Shown: piece by piece, positions 1 to 11,625 of the stretch
Layout of the letters: each line of letters starts with the position of its first letter
Position numbering within the stretch: position 1 is the stretch's first letter
From: Tremella fuciformis
Taxonomy: Eukaryota; Basidiomycota; Tremellomycetes; Tremellales; Tremellaceae
NCBI GenBank assembly: GCA_032768795.1
Contig: CP136490.1
Coordinates: forward strand, 4,960,001-5,024,000
Direction of reading: 5' to 3'
Length of the DNA: 64,000 bases
Program-made: the position numbers and the translations under genes
The notes under the pieces: model-generated
Told to the model about the DNA's origin: nothing
Databases searched by the model: none
Seen by the model: only the letters and a program-made list of their open reading frames with translations

Positions 1-564
1 TGTCATAGGACCAATCATCTCCACTGGGCGCTGTCCACTCGTCTCGTTTGCCCGAGCTGGCTGGGGCATCCTCGTCTTTCTCGAGATAAGACGCCCTGTG
101 GCCCTCCTTCGGGAAATCAAAGTCCAGCCGGTCGCGTTTCTTTCTCTCCCTCTTCTCTTCCTGCAGCTTCTTCTTCCTCTGCCGCTCAATCAGCGAGTCA
201 CCTCTATCTCGAGATGTCGAGGTTGAGGGCAGGTTGTCATCATCCCCAGTGCCATTGCCAGCAGCTGCACTGGGATCTACCGCAAACCCCGTAGGCGATC
301 CAGCTCGACGACGGAGTTGTGCTAGTCTAGCTTCGGAGTCCTGTCAGGAATGTCAGTGTCCAGCATACAGCAGCTGATGGCCCACGCACGACGTCTATGC
401 GTTTCTGCTCCCGGGCTAGCTCTTCTGCTGCTGCCTTTGCCTCATCTTCTCGGACTCGCTGCTTGTTCTTCTCGAGATACGGGTGATATGATTTGTGTCT
501 GCGGCGTCAATACCCTCTAGTACTTCATGAGTATTACTCACTGAAGAATATTCAGCTTGGGCAT
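1..564 (-). CDS. CIR_N domain protein, LENG1-like (C-terminus cut by window edge)
   Basis: Three exons read on the minus strand: 564-542, 498-390 and 340 to beyond base 1, with introns of 43 and 49 nt. The spliced N-terminus starts MPKLNILQHKSYHPY and runs into EKNKQRVREDEAKAAAEE, the hallmark of the CIR_N domain found at the start of LENG1 and CBF1-interacting co-repressor proteins, which are linked to pre-mRNA splicing and transcription (family knowledge). After it come a basic stretch (RQRKKKLQEEKRERKKR) and an acidic, Ser-rich part, so a nuclear protein is likely (inference). The start was chosen because the first exon gives a family-like N-terminus in frame. Only about 157 codons are visible. 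Confidence 0.72.
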
Positions 565-1576
565 GGCTGTGAGGCTCCTCTGAACTGCCTTTGTGCACTT
601 TGTGCAGTCCTGGAGCCGAGTCAAGGACACATCTGAAGGTGGCGAACGGACTTAACGGCGATCTCCGCTTTGACCACCTCCACTTGCATGACGCTGACGG
701 TGTTGCACGTAGCAAAGCACCGTTCATCAGCGTAGCTCTTACGGGGCGAATTTCTGCGGGTGTCCCTGGAACGAAAACGGTAAATGGGGGAATTAAATAA
801 GAAAATTCCGGCCATTCTGATTTCATCAGCACAATCCTAATATGCATTGTGTCCTTGCCAAATTGCCTTTCATCAGAGAATAAAGATCTATGCATGAGGC
901 TGATGCATGGAATGATCTCTGTAGCAGAACCAATCGCCTACATAGCTACTGCCATACCCTGCCCTATCATTGCACCAAAATGGTTACAATAGCGCAAGTC
1001 TGACAAGACTGCAATAGGCTTGCCAGGTGGCAGCTGTGACATAGCCCCTGTGACCAGCTTGGCATGCCTATGATCATCTGATCAGCCTAGCATGCCCAAC
1101 AAGCACTTGCGCATCTCTTGATGAAGTGCTTTAGCTTGCAACTAATCAATGTTCTACAGTACATCCGGCTTTGCCGGATGCTTGACCCGTAAGGGCTGCG
1201 ATGGCTGCGCCGCTAGGCGCAAGGGGGGGTCTTGGGGGGGTGTCCCACCCCCCCATGTCTAACGGAACCAAAGAACAAGGAATTGCATTAGGTTTTCCAA
1301 ATTGCCTGAGAACCAATAACTTGAATACCTGATTAGAAATTCAGAGCTAAAAAAGAATTGAAATAACGAGCTACGCCCTATCGCGCACTTTCCTGCACGA
1401 TCTACCTAGTTCGCGCAGGATCTTCGTCTCGTCTTTCACATTGGCCAGCGTACGAGCTCAGTACAGTCGTGGTTCAGCCAACTTTGCAAGGTTCTGGCTG
1501 GTGTACGCTCGCATCTCCGAGAACAAGTGGCAAAACACCCCCATCACTCAGGTCTCGTCAGCCTGCCCGAAGCACC
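565..1576. other. Intergenic region with three hairpins, no gene seen
   Basis: No family-like reading frame was found. The 900-1150 part is richer in A+T than the genes around it. Three perfect inverted repeats lie close together at 1163-1179, 1206-1221 and 1234-1254, the last with 9-bp arms of G and C runs. This should also hold the promoters of the two divergent neighbours. Confidence 0.6.
1163..1254. repeat. Cluster of three inverted repeats
   Basis: Arms ATCCGGC/GCCGGAT with a 3-nt loop (1163-1179); TGCGCC/GGCGCA with a 4-nt loop (1206-1221); GGGGGGGTG/CACCCCCCC with a 3-nt loop (1234-1254). Function unknown. The cluster could be the end of a decayed mobile element or a structured RNA. 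No coding sequence overlaps it. Confidence 0.55.
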
Positions 1577-3982
1577 ATGGTCAGTCTTCGTTGCGGACGG
1601 TTATGCAATGCGCGTGACTGACATTCCCACAGCTTTTGAGAATCAGGTCTCCGGCGGGAACGTCCCGCCTGAATGTGGATCCCACCACGTCCGGCGTCGA
1701 CTTTGCCAACATGATGTTGGCCACCATACCCAAGGACACACAACCCGATCCGAGCACATTACGACTCTCGAACCAGCCTGGATCAGCGGGGGAGTCTGTC
1801 CCATTCGAGGCTCTGGTGGGCAGGACGGTGGCCGACATGGGTTTTTCGTATGCTGTCTCAAAGCTCTGCGGACTCAGCTGACGCCTCCAGTCATGGGGAT
1901 CTTCTGTTCATGTCTTACAAACCACTAACTGCCGACCCGTCGTCACATCCGACTACGGAGGCATCTACCTCGACTACGCGACCCGCTGGATCTTCTCAGC
2001 CGGACCCATCACATCCTCATACCCACCTTGACCCTCCACTACACCAGACGATTCCCCTCAAAGATCTATCCTCGGTCGTCGAGCCGGAAGTGGATCAGTA
2101 TTGGGCGAAGCAGACCGGCAAGATTGGGCGAAAGCGGGACCCCCAGTTCTGCCGACACGGGGAGAAAGGGATGTGCGACTACTGCATGCCCGTCGAGGTG
2201 GGCGAGCGTGAAGTGATGTCGCGCACGGCTGACTCCGCAGCCATACGACCCGAAATACCAAGCAGAACATCAGATTAAGCATCTCTCCTATCACGCCTAT
2301 CTGCGAAAGCTGCTCTCTACTCGTCCACCCAGCTCCTCGGCGGCAAATATCGAAGTCCCACCTCTCACACCACTATCGCTATCTGTCCAGACACCGTGTC
2401 CTACCGGCTCCCATCCGCCTTTTCCCGCCGGTATCTGTTCAACATGTCAGCCATCCGCTCTGACTCTGTCCTCACAGACTTTCCGCATGGTCGATCACGT
2501 TGAGTTCTCGTCGGCCAATCTGATAGACGAGCTGCTGCAGGTGTGGCGAAGAACAGGCACACAGCGAATGGGATTCTTGATTGGGCGGTATGACCGTTAC
2601 GAGGTCGTGCCAATGGGTGTCAAGGCTGTCGTTGAGGCAATCTGGGAACCGAAGCAAGAAGGGGAAGTTGATGGTCTGACAGTGGAGACTCCTTGGGAGG
2701 ATCAAGAGAGGGTGACGGAGATTGCACAATGGTGTGACCAAGGTTTAGGGGTGGTAGGCATGATTTACACCGACTTGACACCGTGAGACCAGTTCTGCTG
2801 GTTGGAAAGCTAAACTGACGGCTCAGTCAACCCGATGACATAACGAAAGCTCTCTATAAGCGGCATGCGCAATCTTACACGGCTTCATCTCTCGAGATGC
2901 TCCTCTCCGCCGCCTATCAGACTTCACATCCTTTGCCTACCAAGTTCTCCCCGACAGGCACTTTCTCATCGAGATTCGTGACATGTTGCTTGACGGGAAC
3001 TGAAGAGGGCGGGATCGACGTTATTGCATGGCAGGCGACGGAACAGGCCGAGGCGATGGTTAAGGCTGGCATCGTCGAGGCGAGCGTCGATCCAGGAGTC
3101 GTGCGAGTCAGGAAACCCGGAGAAGGCGAGTACATCCCGGAAGTCTTCTACAGCTTCAAGAACGAGTATGGGCTACAGGTCAAGATGCCCGCAAAGCCGA
3201 CATTCCCAGTAGAATACCTCTTTGTCAATGTCAGCTGGTTGCCAGCGCCGGGAAGCAAGCTGACGTCCAGGTCACGCATGGTTTCCCGAACAACCCAGCC
3301 CCCCTCTTCCGCTCTTCCGGCTTTCCTGTCGAGAACCGTCCTGGCCTCCATGATCAGTCTCTCGACGTGGTCATACGCCAGCTGGCTACTCTTCTCAGCG
3401 GAACACAGATGTCCGACCCCGCACTATGGTCAACAAAGGTCAAATCCGACATAAGCAAGTGGCTCAGCGACTGGCATCTTGTCACCTTCCTCTGCATGCA
3501 GGGGCTATTCTCCCTGGTGAGCTGACTCATTGACGACCGCGAAGCTGACAAGAGCAGGAGGAACAGAGACTGCTTTGCCGCGCGTCAACGGGACACGCTC
3601 ACGGTGAAGACATCTCACTCAATCAGCTCCTGCAGTCGGCGGGATGGCAAACCCTCATGACCATTGCCGAGTCATCGCGTGAGTTGACTTTACTGCTTCG
3701 ACCAGAATGCAAGTGGGTTGACAGGGGACAGAGACCGTCAATGGCCACTCTCGGGGAGGTCCGAGTGTCCCCTCGGCCGCGTTTGACGCAATGGGTATCG
3801 ACTCGCCGCCCGTCACCTCACGGCCAAGTGCCAGCGATCATGTGCCGAGTGCCGGCGGCAGCTTTACCGATCTTGGTGCTGCTGTTGGTGGCAGCGCAGA
3901 GAAAGTCTGCCCTCATTGCACTTTCGTGAATGAAGCCGGGCGGACGGATTGTGAGATATGTGGTCTGCCTTTGGACGGGTAG
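1577..3982 (+). CDS. NPL4: NPL4, ubiquitin-binding adaptor of the Cdc48/p97 segregase
   Basis: NPL4 pairs with Ufd1 and delivers ubiquitylated proteins to Cdc48 in ER-associated and nuclear degradation (family knowledge). Eight exons: 1577-1579, 1633-1847, 1891-2197, 2241-2782, 2827-3229, 3271-3516, 3558-3678, 3732-3982, giving 695 aa. Exon 1 is only the ATG. It is supported because the next exon gives an Npl4-type N-terminus (LLRIRSPAGTSRLNV), though no other evidence fixes it. In order are a ubiquitin-like N-domain ending SHGDLLFMSY, the zf-Npl4 region (CRHGEKGMCDYC...IKHLSYHAYLRK), the MPN-like core around RTGTQRMGFLIGRYD and the C-terminal block VTHGFPNNPAPLF to SDWHLVTFL. The end carries an NZF-type zinc finger (CPHCTFVNEAGRTDCEICG) with the Thr-Phe pair used for ubiquitin binding; budding-yeast Npl4 lacks this finger. 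Confidence 0.93.
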
Positions 3983-4183
3983 GAGGTAGTGGCGTAGCAT
4001 CAAGTCTGTACATGCATTGCATCTTCACTATCCAGGTTTTCTGCAGAACGATGGAGGAACGGAACAGAATCGAGTCAACATCAGAGTGTAAATGCATACA
4101 TGCCGACTGGAGTCGGCAGGGAAAAATCTACAACAGAGCCATGCTGAACTGTACAACGTGAAGTATGAATGCTACGCAAATAC

Positions 4184-5829
4184 TCATCCCGACCGCTGAC
4201 TCTCACTCTCAAGGACCAGGATCTTGTGAAGAGCGACCAAGACCGCCCTGCACGCCTTGGTCCAGGCCTCCTCGCCGGTACTATCGTCCGACGCGCCTTT
4301 GCCCGATCCGTGCGCGGCGCCCGTCCCGCTCGACCCGCCCAGGCCCATGATACTCATGCCGGCCGTGAGAGCGGGCATCCCGCTCGTTATGCCCGGCAGG
4401 CGTATCGAGTGTCCCGCAATCCTATCCTTGTGTATGTCGACGCCGAGGCCGGTACCCCACGGCCGCCCGAGCTCTTTGCCGTGCTCGAACAGCTGCCGGA
4501 GCAGCTCGAGCAGCGCGACGAGCGCGTGGCTGAAGCGCCGGTTCTGCAGCAGGCGGGCGGGGGAGAGGTCGGACGAGGCGTACAGCTCGTATTGCCCCTT
4601 ACCGGGCGGCAGCTCTTCGATGCGCGACGCCGAGCCGAGCGGGACGATCTTGTAGGTCGTGAATACGCATCCGACCTTGGCGGCGATGCGGTCGATGCCG
4701 AGTGCCACGAGGCCCCATGCGGCGTTGATCTCGTCCCACTCGACGGTCGGGCGTCCGCCGAGGCGCAGGCCGTTGATGGTGCCTATTGTGCCGATGGTGC
4801 CGCCTGTGCTGGTGGTGTGGCCGATGTGGAAGGCGTCATGGTATACGTTGGTCGACTCGAGGTGTTGTAAGAGCGAGGCGGCGAGCAGGTGGTGGGTGCG
4901 AGCGGTCGAGTGCGCGTTGGAGAGATGGGTCATGCGTGTGGTGAGGGCTGAATGCTGTAGCAGGAATCTGTTCGTCAGCCTTGATAGGCATCTCAAGCTG
5001 AACTGAGACTCGCTCGTTCTCCTGCCTTTCCAGCTCGGCTTCCTGCACCTTGACCCGCTCTTCCTCTTGCTTGACCTCTTCGAGCTCCTTCTCGTACTGC
5101 TCAAGCTCCTTGATCAATGCCTCCTCTTCCTTCGCCAGCTCCTTCTTCCTCTTTATGAGCTGATCCCACTCGGCATCCGTCCCTTCTATATCGTATTCGC
5201 CTAGATCAGAATCGTCGTCCGAATCCCTCGGTCTCCTGCCCTTCCTGAGCTGATCCCGGTTCCGCGTGATCCCCCGCTCGAACGCAATGTACGCATCCCT
5301 CTCCCTTCCCAGCTCTTCCAGCTGCTTCTGCAGCTCGGATTGCAGGAGCGACGTGCATTCCGTGCATAGGGGGTGGGAGATCGATGTTCGACTCGACAGC
5401 AGCACGTGCAGGTTGTTCGCGAGGTTGGCGCCTGCCAGCACTCCAGGATGCCCGAGGGACGAAGAGGGCTGACCCGAGGGCGGATGCGATATGGTCGATT
5501 CGGATAGAAGGATGAACGACTCCGCCACGCTGTTCGGTCTGTGTGGTGAGATGCCGTGCGCTTCGGCCCAGATCTTAGCGCCTTCGCGGGACGATGGAGG
5601 TAGAGCCGCGAGTTTGGCCGATAGTGGAAGAGTGGATGGGCCTGCTGGAGCAGGGAGGGCCGAGGTGATGAGCGAGTGCTGGGCCGGGGTGAGGAACGTC
5701 AGCGTCGGGTCGAGCAGGAGAGGCTAGAGGTCAGCCGTGGCGACCCCAATGCGCGGTGGAGCGCCTCACCTGTCGGCACTTCTGGCATATCAAGGACTCG
5801 TCCGAAGCCGCCAATGATACCGTCGTCAT
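4184..5829 (-). CDS. ATG6: Beclin-1 / Atg6 (Vps30), autophagy PI3-kinase subunit
   Basis: This is the scaffold subunit of the class III PI3-kinase (Vps34) complexes that start autophagosome formation and endosomal sorting (family knowledge). Exons 5829-5770, 5723 to about 5010, and 4954-4184, about 514 aa. The N-terminus has the CQKC pair followed by RQPLLLDPTLTFLTP. A second Cys pair (CTEC, near residue 143) opens a long Glu/Lys-rich coiled coil. The C-terminal evolutionarily conserved domain contains NVYHDAFHI, a GTINGLRLGG block and VEWDEINAAWG. Intron 2 has two in-frame donor choices (5009 or 5003), so two residues are uncertain. Oddly, the stretch before NGLRLGG carries a tandem GTIGTIGTI that is longer than the usual single GTIN. 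Confidence 0.92.
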
Positions 5830-6632
5830 GGTCGTGGTGCAGTGCGCGGACGTTATGGCGTATCTTCGATCATGGCAGCAACGACGAGCAAGTGAGACCA
5901 GGACGCAAGGAGGAAGCTTGTTAGCACGTGGCTAGTTACGTAAGATGATCTGCGGAGCCATCTTGCCGCCCGGTGGACCCGCAATATGAGCCCCGCACGT
6001 ATTCGACCGAGGGTCCCCTCCCTTTCCCCCGCCGCTCACTTCTTCTGGTCATCGCCATTCTTTGCATCTATCTCCATCTCTTCTCCCTCCCATCTCGACA
6101 TAGACAGACTAGAGAGCGCCAGCATCGACCTCTTCCTTCGACAAAGGACATCAACTCGGCTCGCAACTCGCCCCCGTCGCCCCGCCCTTCCCCCGCACTC
6201 TGCTCGAGCCGTTTCATTAAGCAGTTAGCGAGGTACGATGGACTCCTACACGCGGCCACTTCTTTAGCGTATTCGCCCTCCATCAAGATCATCTCTTTGC
6301 CTCCTTCGCGGGCGAAGTCAACGGGCACAACAAGTCTCGTGTAGCCACTAGCATCTGTAGCGCAAAGAGCAGGCGGGAGTTTGCGCCCCTCGCTGCTTCA
6401 ATCAGTCCATCATCAACGGGCACGTATAAGACCTCGTACATTCGATGACCGGGGCGCGTCGTCCCATTCTACCATCAGTCAATAATGTGAGTCGTCACCG
6501 ACCTCCAAGAGGAGTGAGGCATGAGCCTGAGCTCAATAAGAAGTCAACAACACGCCACACTCCTTTGCCACAATCTTCGCCATCCACAGGCGTTCGCAAG
6601 AACGTTGTTCAACCCTCAGCGGACCTACGCCA
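5830..6632. other. Shared promoter region of Beclin-1 and the GH3 gene
   Basis: About 800 nt between two divergent genes, rich in pyrimidine runs around 6010-6200 on the plus strand. An open frame at 5973-6344 has no family-like features and is not called as a gene. No clear TATA box was seen. Confidence 0.5.
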
Positions 6633-9534
6633 ATGGCGGGCAATCACAACATGATTTCCCATCTTCTACTCGTGCTAGCCTTCTCACGCGGCGCTCTCAC
6701 TCAGAACTCTACGTCTGCTTCTCCCGTCAACGGCACCAGTGTTGGCGGGTACACTGCGACCTCGAATTCAACCTCGGAGGTCTCTGCTGCGACAGTCACC
6801 AGCAGCTCGCTCTCCTCTTTGTCCAGCAGTGTACCCGGGAACGCAACTGCTACAACTCTCCTTGTCTCGTCAAGCACAGCGAGTTCCACCGCAACTTCCA
6901 CCAACCCTTTCGCGGTGATCCCTTCCGGATATACCTCTCCCCAAGTCGGATGGCCTGTCGACGTCGAGTGGGGCCATCCCCGCTCTCCTCGGTGGCGAGA
7001 TGCTCACCGAAAGGCAAGAGCGTATCTTGCCGACTGGACACTGGAGGAGAAGGTCCAGCTCACAACCGGAATGGGTTGGGAGATGGGCCGGTGTCTGGGC
7101 AACATCCCTCCTATTCCCTCTCGCAACTTCAGCGGGCTTTGCCTGCAAGACTCGCCACTGGGTGTTCGGCTCACTGATCATGTCTCGGCGTTCCCTGCCG
7201 GCATCAATGCTGCTGCCACGTGAGTTTCCCGTTTCTCGTGTTGGGATCGACCTGAGGCGCAGCTTCGACAAAGACCTCATGTACCAGCGTGGGTACGCTA
7301 TGGGACAAGAATTTCGAGGCAAAGGCGCCCATGTCCAGCTTGGTCCCATGACAAATATGGGTCGAGTCGCAGCTGGGGGACGGAACTGGGAAGGTTTCGG
7401 GGGCGACCCCTACCTGTCCGGCTGGGCCACTGAGCAGACCATACGCGGCATCCAAGATGCCGGAGTGCAAGCGACGTCAGCTCTTGCTATTCGGTCGAGG
7501 TAGCTTGGCTGACGGCTCTAGAGTGAAGCATTACTTCGGTAACGAGCAAGAGCGCAATCGCACCACGTCTTCCTCAAATATCGATGACCGCACTATCCGC
7601 GAAATCTATACACACCCCTTCCTTAAGGCTGTTGCTGCCGATGTCGCCGCTGTCATGTGCTCGTACAATTTGATCAATGGCTCTTGGGCTTGTCAAGACT
7701 CCAAGTCTCTCAATGGCATCCTGAAGATCGATTTTGGGTTCGAGGGATATGTCATGAGCGATTGGACGGCGACAATGTCTGGTGTTCTTGCGGTGAATTC
7801 TGGTCTCGACATGACGATGCCAGGTGACGTCGCATTTGGCAGTCTGACGAGCTTCTTCGGCCAGAACTTGACGACGGCCGTCAACAACGGCAGTGTGGCC
7901 ATACAGCGTGTCGACGACATGGCGCAACGCATCATGGCCGCATACTACCTGGTGGGACAAGACCAGGGGTACCCCGAGATCAACTTTGACTCGTTCCGCC
8001 GCCTTGCGCCTGAGAACAACTCCTTCGTCAATGTCCAGGATGACCACTGGAAGTGAGTCTAGCCTCTATCGCCAGATATCCGTTCTGATGACAGGCTCAT
8101 CCAGCATATTGGCGCCGCGTCAATTGTGATGTTGAAGAACGACGATGTCCTCCCACTCAAGAAGCCTCGCTCGATGATTGTCTTTGGAAGCGACATGGGA
8201 CCGCCTGCTGCTGGTCCCAATGGCTTCGCTGACCGGGGCGGCAATGATGGCACTCTGGCCATGGGGTGGGGCTCGGGTACTGCCGAGTTCCCTTACCTCA
8301 TTGATCCCGTGTCCGCCATCGTCCGACAGGCGAAAAAAGACGGCACCGACATCGGATGGACCTTCAACGACTGGAACACGGATGGGGCCAAAACAGCCGC
8401 TCTTTTCGCTGATGTTGCGATTATTGGCGTCAAGTCGGAGTCGGGAGAACAGTACATTACGGTCGATGGGAATATCGGGGATCGCAACAATCTCAGCGCG
8501 TGGAACAACGGGGACGACCTCATTCAAGCCGTTGCGAGTGTGTGCAACAACACTGTGGTTGTCGTCCATTCTGTCGGCCCGATGGACATGGAGGCATGGA
8601 TCGATCACCCAAATGTCACCGCCGTGCTCTGGGCAGGCCTACCTGGTCAGGAATCCGGCAACGCCCTCGTCGACGTCCTGTACGGCAAATACAACCCATC
8701 TGGCCGACTCCCTTACACAATTGCGAAGAACCGATCCGATTACCCGGCAGACATCATCTACGTCAATACCGATGTACCGGCGGAACCTCAGGTCAATTAT
8801 ACCGAGGGTCTGAATATCGACTATCGACACTTCCTTGCTCAAAATATCACGCCTAGATACGAATTCGGCTTTGGCTTGAGCTACACCACATTCAATTTCA
8901 CCAACTTGCAGATCAACCAGTGTTACTCTGAACGGAGTTTGAACTGGCCAGTTATCAGAAGCAATGTGACATCGGAATCGCAGTATCCCAACGCGAATGG
9001 CACAGCGGGCGGATCCAATTCTACCATGAATGGAACCGTCGCAACCGGAAATCACAGCCAGGCAGACGGTCCTGGCCCAGCTTCTGGTGTCAAGATTGGC
9101 CGTTTCATGAACGATGAGTTAGTTCTCCGTCGTGTTGAGGCGCTAGTTGTACTGATTCTAGTCTCCAGCGACACCGTTGGACGGTGTCGGCCGATATTCA
9201 GAACGTCGGGGACGTCGACGGGTGCGAGGTGCCACAGCTGTACCTGAGCTACCCACCTGATGCGGGAGAGCCGCCCAAGGTGCTGAGGGACTTTGCGAGG
9301 TCAGCTTTTGAACCCCTACCTTAGTTCCGCTCAGCTGACTCTGACAGGATCAACCTACAGCCGTGGGCGTCGCAGACTGTCTCCTTTAACCTATCAAAAT
9401 ACGACGTCTCGATCTGGGACGTGGTCAGCCAGGAATGGACTGTCCCGAATGGTACGTTCACGGTGACGGTGGCGAGGAGCAGCATGGACACTAAGGGCGT
9501 GACGGAGACGTTCTGCCCTTCAGGCAACTGCTAA
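6633..9534 (+). CDS. Secreted beta-glucosidase, glycoside hydrolase family 3
   Basis: Six exons (6633-7219, 7263-7475, 7522-8052, 8095-9117, 9162-9299, 9348-9534), 892 aa. A nearby in-frame ATG at 6651 gives a cleaner signal peptide (MISHLLLVLAFSRGALTQ) and may be the real start. A Ser/Thr-rich, probably O-glycosylated linker of about 80 residues follows, then the GH3 catalytic part: FSGLCLQDSPLGVR, the GPMTNMGR and GGRNWEGFGGDPY blocks, KHYFGNEQE, and the nucleophile Asp in GYVMSDWTAT (about residue 346). The second domain has WAGLPGQESGNALVDVLYG and a C-terminal fibronectin-III-like end (YEFGFGLSYTTF...VGDVDGCEVPQLYLSYP). It should split terminal beta-glucose from cellobiose or other glucans outside the cell (family knowledge). 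Many NxS/T sites support secretion. Confidence 0.93.
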
Positions 9535-9698
9535 GATTCGAATCTAACGAGGACATTTATCATATTCGCCCGCAGCATTTCCAGGTACTACTGTAGCATA
9601 ATCGGATTCGGTGCATAGCATAATGCGGTCTGATTGGCGGGTATGCGAGTGCAGGGTATATGTTGGTCGGGTATAGGGTGATAGGATGTGAGTTCGCA

Positions 9699-10251
9699 TC
9701 ATTGGGATGCCTCGTCTTCGTCGCCTTGCTCGACGGGCGCGCCGTCGTCAAGCTCAGGCTCTTCGGAAGGGACAGCTTCAGGCTGCGGTCTATCTCCAAA
9801 GCCTTCGGGCCTGCAAGTCAGCTCAAAAGGAGTAGTTGATATGCGGTATAGAGGAGACATACCACTCTCCAGCCTTTTTGAAAGCCTTGACCTGGTTCTT
9901 GTCGATGACAGCGATGATCTCACCTACGACCCGGCCGCCGGGTGGGTACAGGCGGACAAAGGCAAAGTCGCCTATATGTGAGCTCGGCACTGGCACACCC
10001 TCTTCCGCTTGCTCTCCTGGGAGACACGACGGGGTGTATGGGGATGTTGCAGACCCCTCGAACCCACCTTTGACAATGAGCACCTTTGCGCGCTTGATCT
10101 TGGTCGAGACTTCCACCAGGCGCTCCTGGCCAGCCGGGTCGACCGAGAGATAGTTCCCGCTCCCTTGCGCCGTGGCGAGTTGGACGAGAACATGATCAGG
10201 AGGGAGCGAGACCGGGGTATGGTCGAATGAAGGGGCGCGCGGCCGGGGCAT
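9699..10251 (-). CDS. eIF1AD-like S1/OB-fold RNA-binding protein
   Basis: Three exons (10251-10068, 9971-9863, 9810-9699) encode 134 aa. The spliced core VLVQLATAQGSGNYLSV...LVEVSTKIKRAKVLIVKGDF, followed by an acidic tail, matches the eIF1A-like S1 fold of EIF1AD proteins, which are small nuclear/cytosolic RNA-binding proteins of poorly known role (family knowledge). The first intron is 96 nt, about twice the local norm. Splicing at AAAG/GC rebuilds the family string VKGDFAFVRL. It ends in a Glu/Asp-rich, probably disordered tail. The neighbouring gene at 10512 is divergent, about 260 nt away. Confidence 0.8.
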
Positions 10252-10511
10252 GGTAAGATAAGTGACGGAGAGAAATTCTGGTTGGGTCTGGTCCGGGATG
10301 GTAGACCGTAGATCCGTTCTCGGCGTGCCTGAATGCAATACAATCCAGTGCGGCTGCGGCAAACGTGACGACGACCAGTTCGATACATATGGGTTGTCAC
10401 CTCTCGCACACCATACATACACCTTGAACCCACGGCCAGGCTGCCCCAGAGCCCCACCTTGATCAGAGACAGCTCGCAGGAGGCTGTCAAGAACGGCGCG
10501 AGCTCTGCCCG

Positions 10512-11017
10512 ATGCCCGACGCCTCTCGTGCGTCGCCCGCCCCGAACCAAGAGTCTGACTGACCCAGCAGTCCAGCCCAGCACGTCCTCCTCCTCCTCGT
10601 CTTCATCCCTCAGCTCGCCAGTTCCGGCTATCCAATCTCACCGCCGGCCCGTGGCCCGCTCTGCCACGCAGCCCGCCCCGCCTCCTCCACTTGTAGGGGC
10701 GGAGGTCGTCGCCTCGGTCAAAAGAGGTCTGAAGACACACGATGTGCGCAATCGGGATCGCCGGCTGCTCATCCTGCGTGAGTCGCCTATATCTATCTAG
10801 CCACACCATCCCGAGCAGACTTCAGAGATATGAGGCGCGCTGACATCCAGTGATCATCGCTTTCGTGGGGTTCGTGGTGCTTACGGGTTTCTGGATCATA
10901 CGTATCGGGGACAAGGTCGAGGCTGCCGGCGGGGCACGCGAGGTGATGGAACGGATACGGGAGATGCTGGCGGGGCCGCACGACGCCAGGCTAGAGCATG
11001 CCTTTGGGGACTTGTAG
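10512..11017 (+). CDS. Small single-pass membrane protein of unknown function
   Basis: Exons 10512-10527, 10571-10777 and 10851-11017 give 129 aa. The first half is Ser/Pro-rich and disordered (an eight-Ser run and several prolines). A basic stretch (KRGLKTHDVRNRDRR) precedes one strong hydrophobic segment, LLILLIIAFVGFVVLTGFWI, so an N-in single-pass topology is likely. The tail is an amphipathic helix (EAAGGAREVMERIREMLAG). The ATG at 10512 was chosen because it splices in frame at a GTGCGT donor with a CTGAC branch point. I do not recognise the family. Confidence 0.6.
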
Positions 11018-11199
11018 CATAGCAGCGCCACGAACCGAGCATCCATCTTAGAGGTGGGTGGTACACTGTCATGCCCGTGCTTGGCTGATGTCCAGTTTGA
11101 GCTTGTATGTAACTCTGCACTGCCTGGACCAGTACCGCTGCCTTGGAATGTGGGTTCTCTGCCGACGCGTGGCTGACGAGAATCTCCACTACAGAAGTC

Positions 11200-11344
11200 A
11201 AAAGGGTGACCGCGACCCGGGCCCGGGTATGTACTCGGTCTTAAGAGCTCCTTGGACGATTGCCGACCAAGGTTAAGATCTTCTTGTCTTGCGCACTCAT
11301 CTGAGGCAACGTGCACAAGACCGCTCAAGCAACGCTACGCGGTC
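11200..11344 (-). ncRNA. Candidate small-RNA unit 1 of the tandem array
   Basis: Read on the minus strand, it starts with GACCGCG (11344) and ends with CGCGGTC (to 11208), so its two ends pair. Inside are the conserved 5' hairpin GACCGC/GCGGTC, a TCTTGT/ACAAGA stem, a CCTTGG/CCAAGG hairpin and a perfect 14-nt palindrome ACCCGGGCCCGGGT. A T4 run follows the closing stem by 4 nt, as expected for a Pol III terminator. Function is unknown. Confidence 0.5.
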
Positions 11345-11409
11345 GACAGGACGCGAGCTCACGCCTTGACGACTCGTTGGACCGTGATGATCGGGTTTAA
11401 CAAATGACT

Positions 11410-11552
11410 AAAAAGTATACTTGGCCGCGAAGCCCCAGGCCCAGGGATATTCAGAGCTCCTTGGACAATTGCCGACCAAGGTCACGATCTTCTTGTCTTG
11501 CGCGCCTCCCCAGGGAAAGGGCACAAGACCGCTCAAGCAACGCTACGCGGTC
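11410..11552 (-). ncRNA. Candidate small-RNA unit 2 of the tandem array
   Basis: Same layout as unit 1: 5' GACCGCG with the shared AGCGTTGCTTGAGCGGTC block, TCTTGT/ACAAGA stem and CCTTGG/CCAAGG hairpin. The 3' arm reads CGCGGCC, one mismatch in the closing stem, and a T5 run follows at 11414-11410. The terminal palindrome seen in the other units is replaced here by a direct CCCAGG repeat, so this copy may be decayed. Confidence 0.45.
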
Positions 11553-11625
11553 GGGGCAAATGACCGAGTGGTCACTTGAGAACGAAAAGAGGCCCGGACC
11601 TCTGAAGTTTATCGGGATGGGGGCC

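Noticed and set aside
416..895. Minus-strand frame of 159 codons overlapping the CIR_N gene
   Set aside because: The spliced CIR_N model uses another frame here and has clear family residues.
3657..3929. Plus-strand frame starting ATGACC at the NPL4 end
   Set aside because: It reads through an intron; the spliced frame yields the zinc finger.
5973..6344. Open frame upstream of the GH3 gene
   Set aside because: Pyrimidine-rich promoter-like DNA; Pro/Ser-rich translation without a family match.
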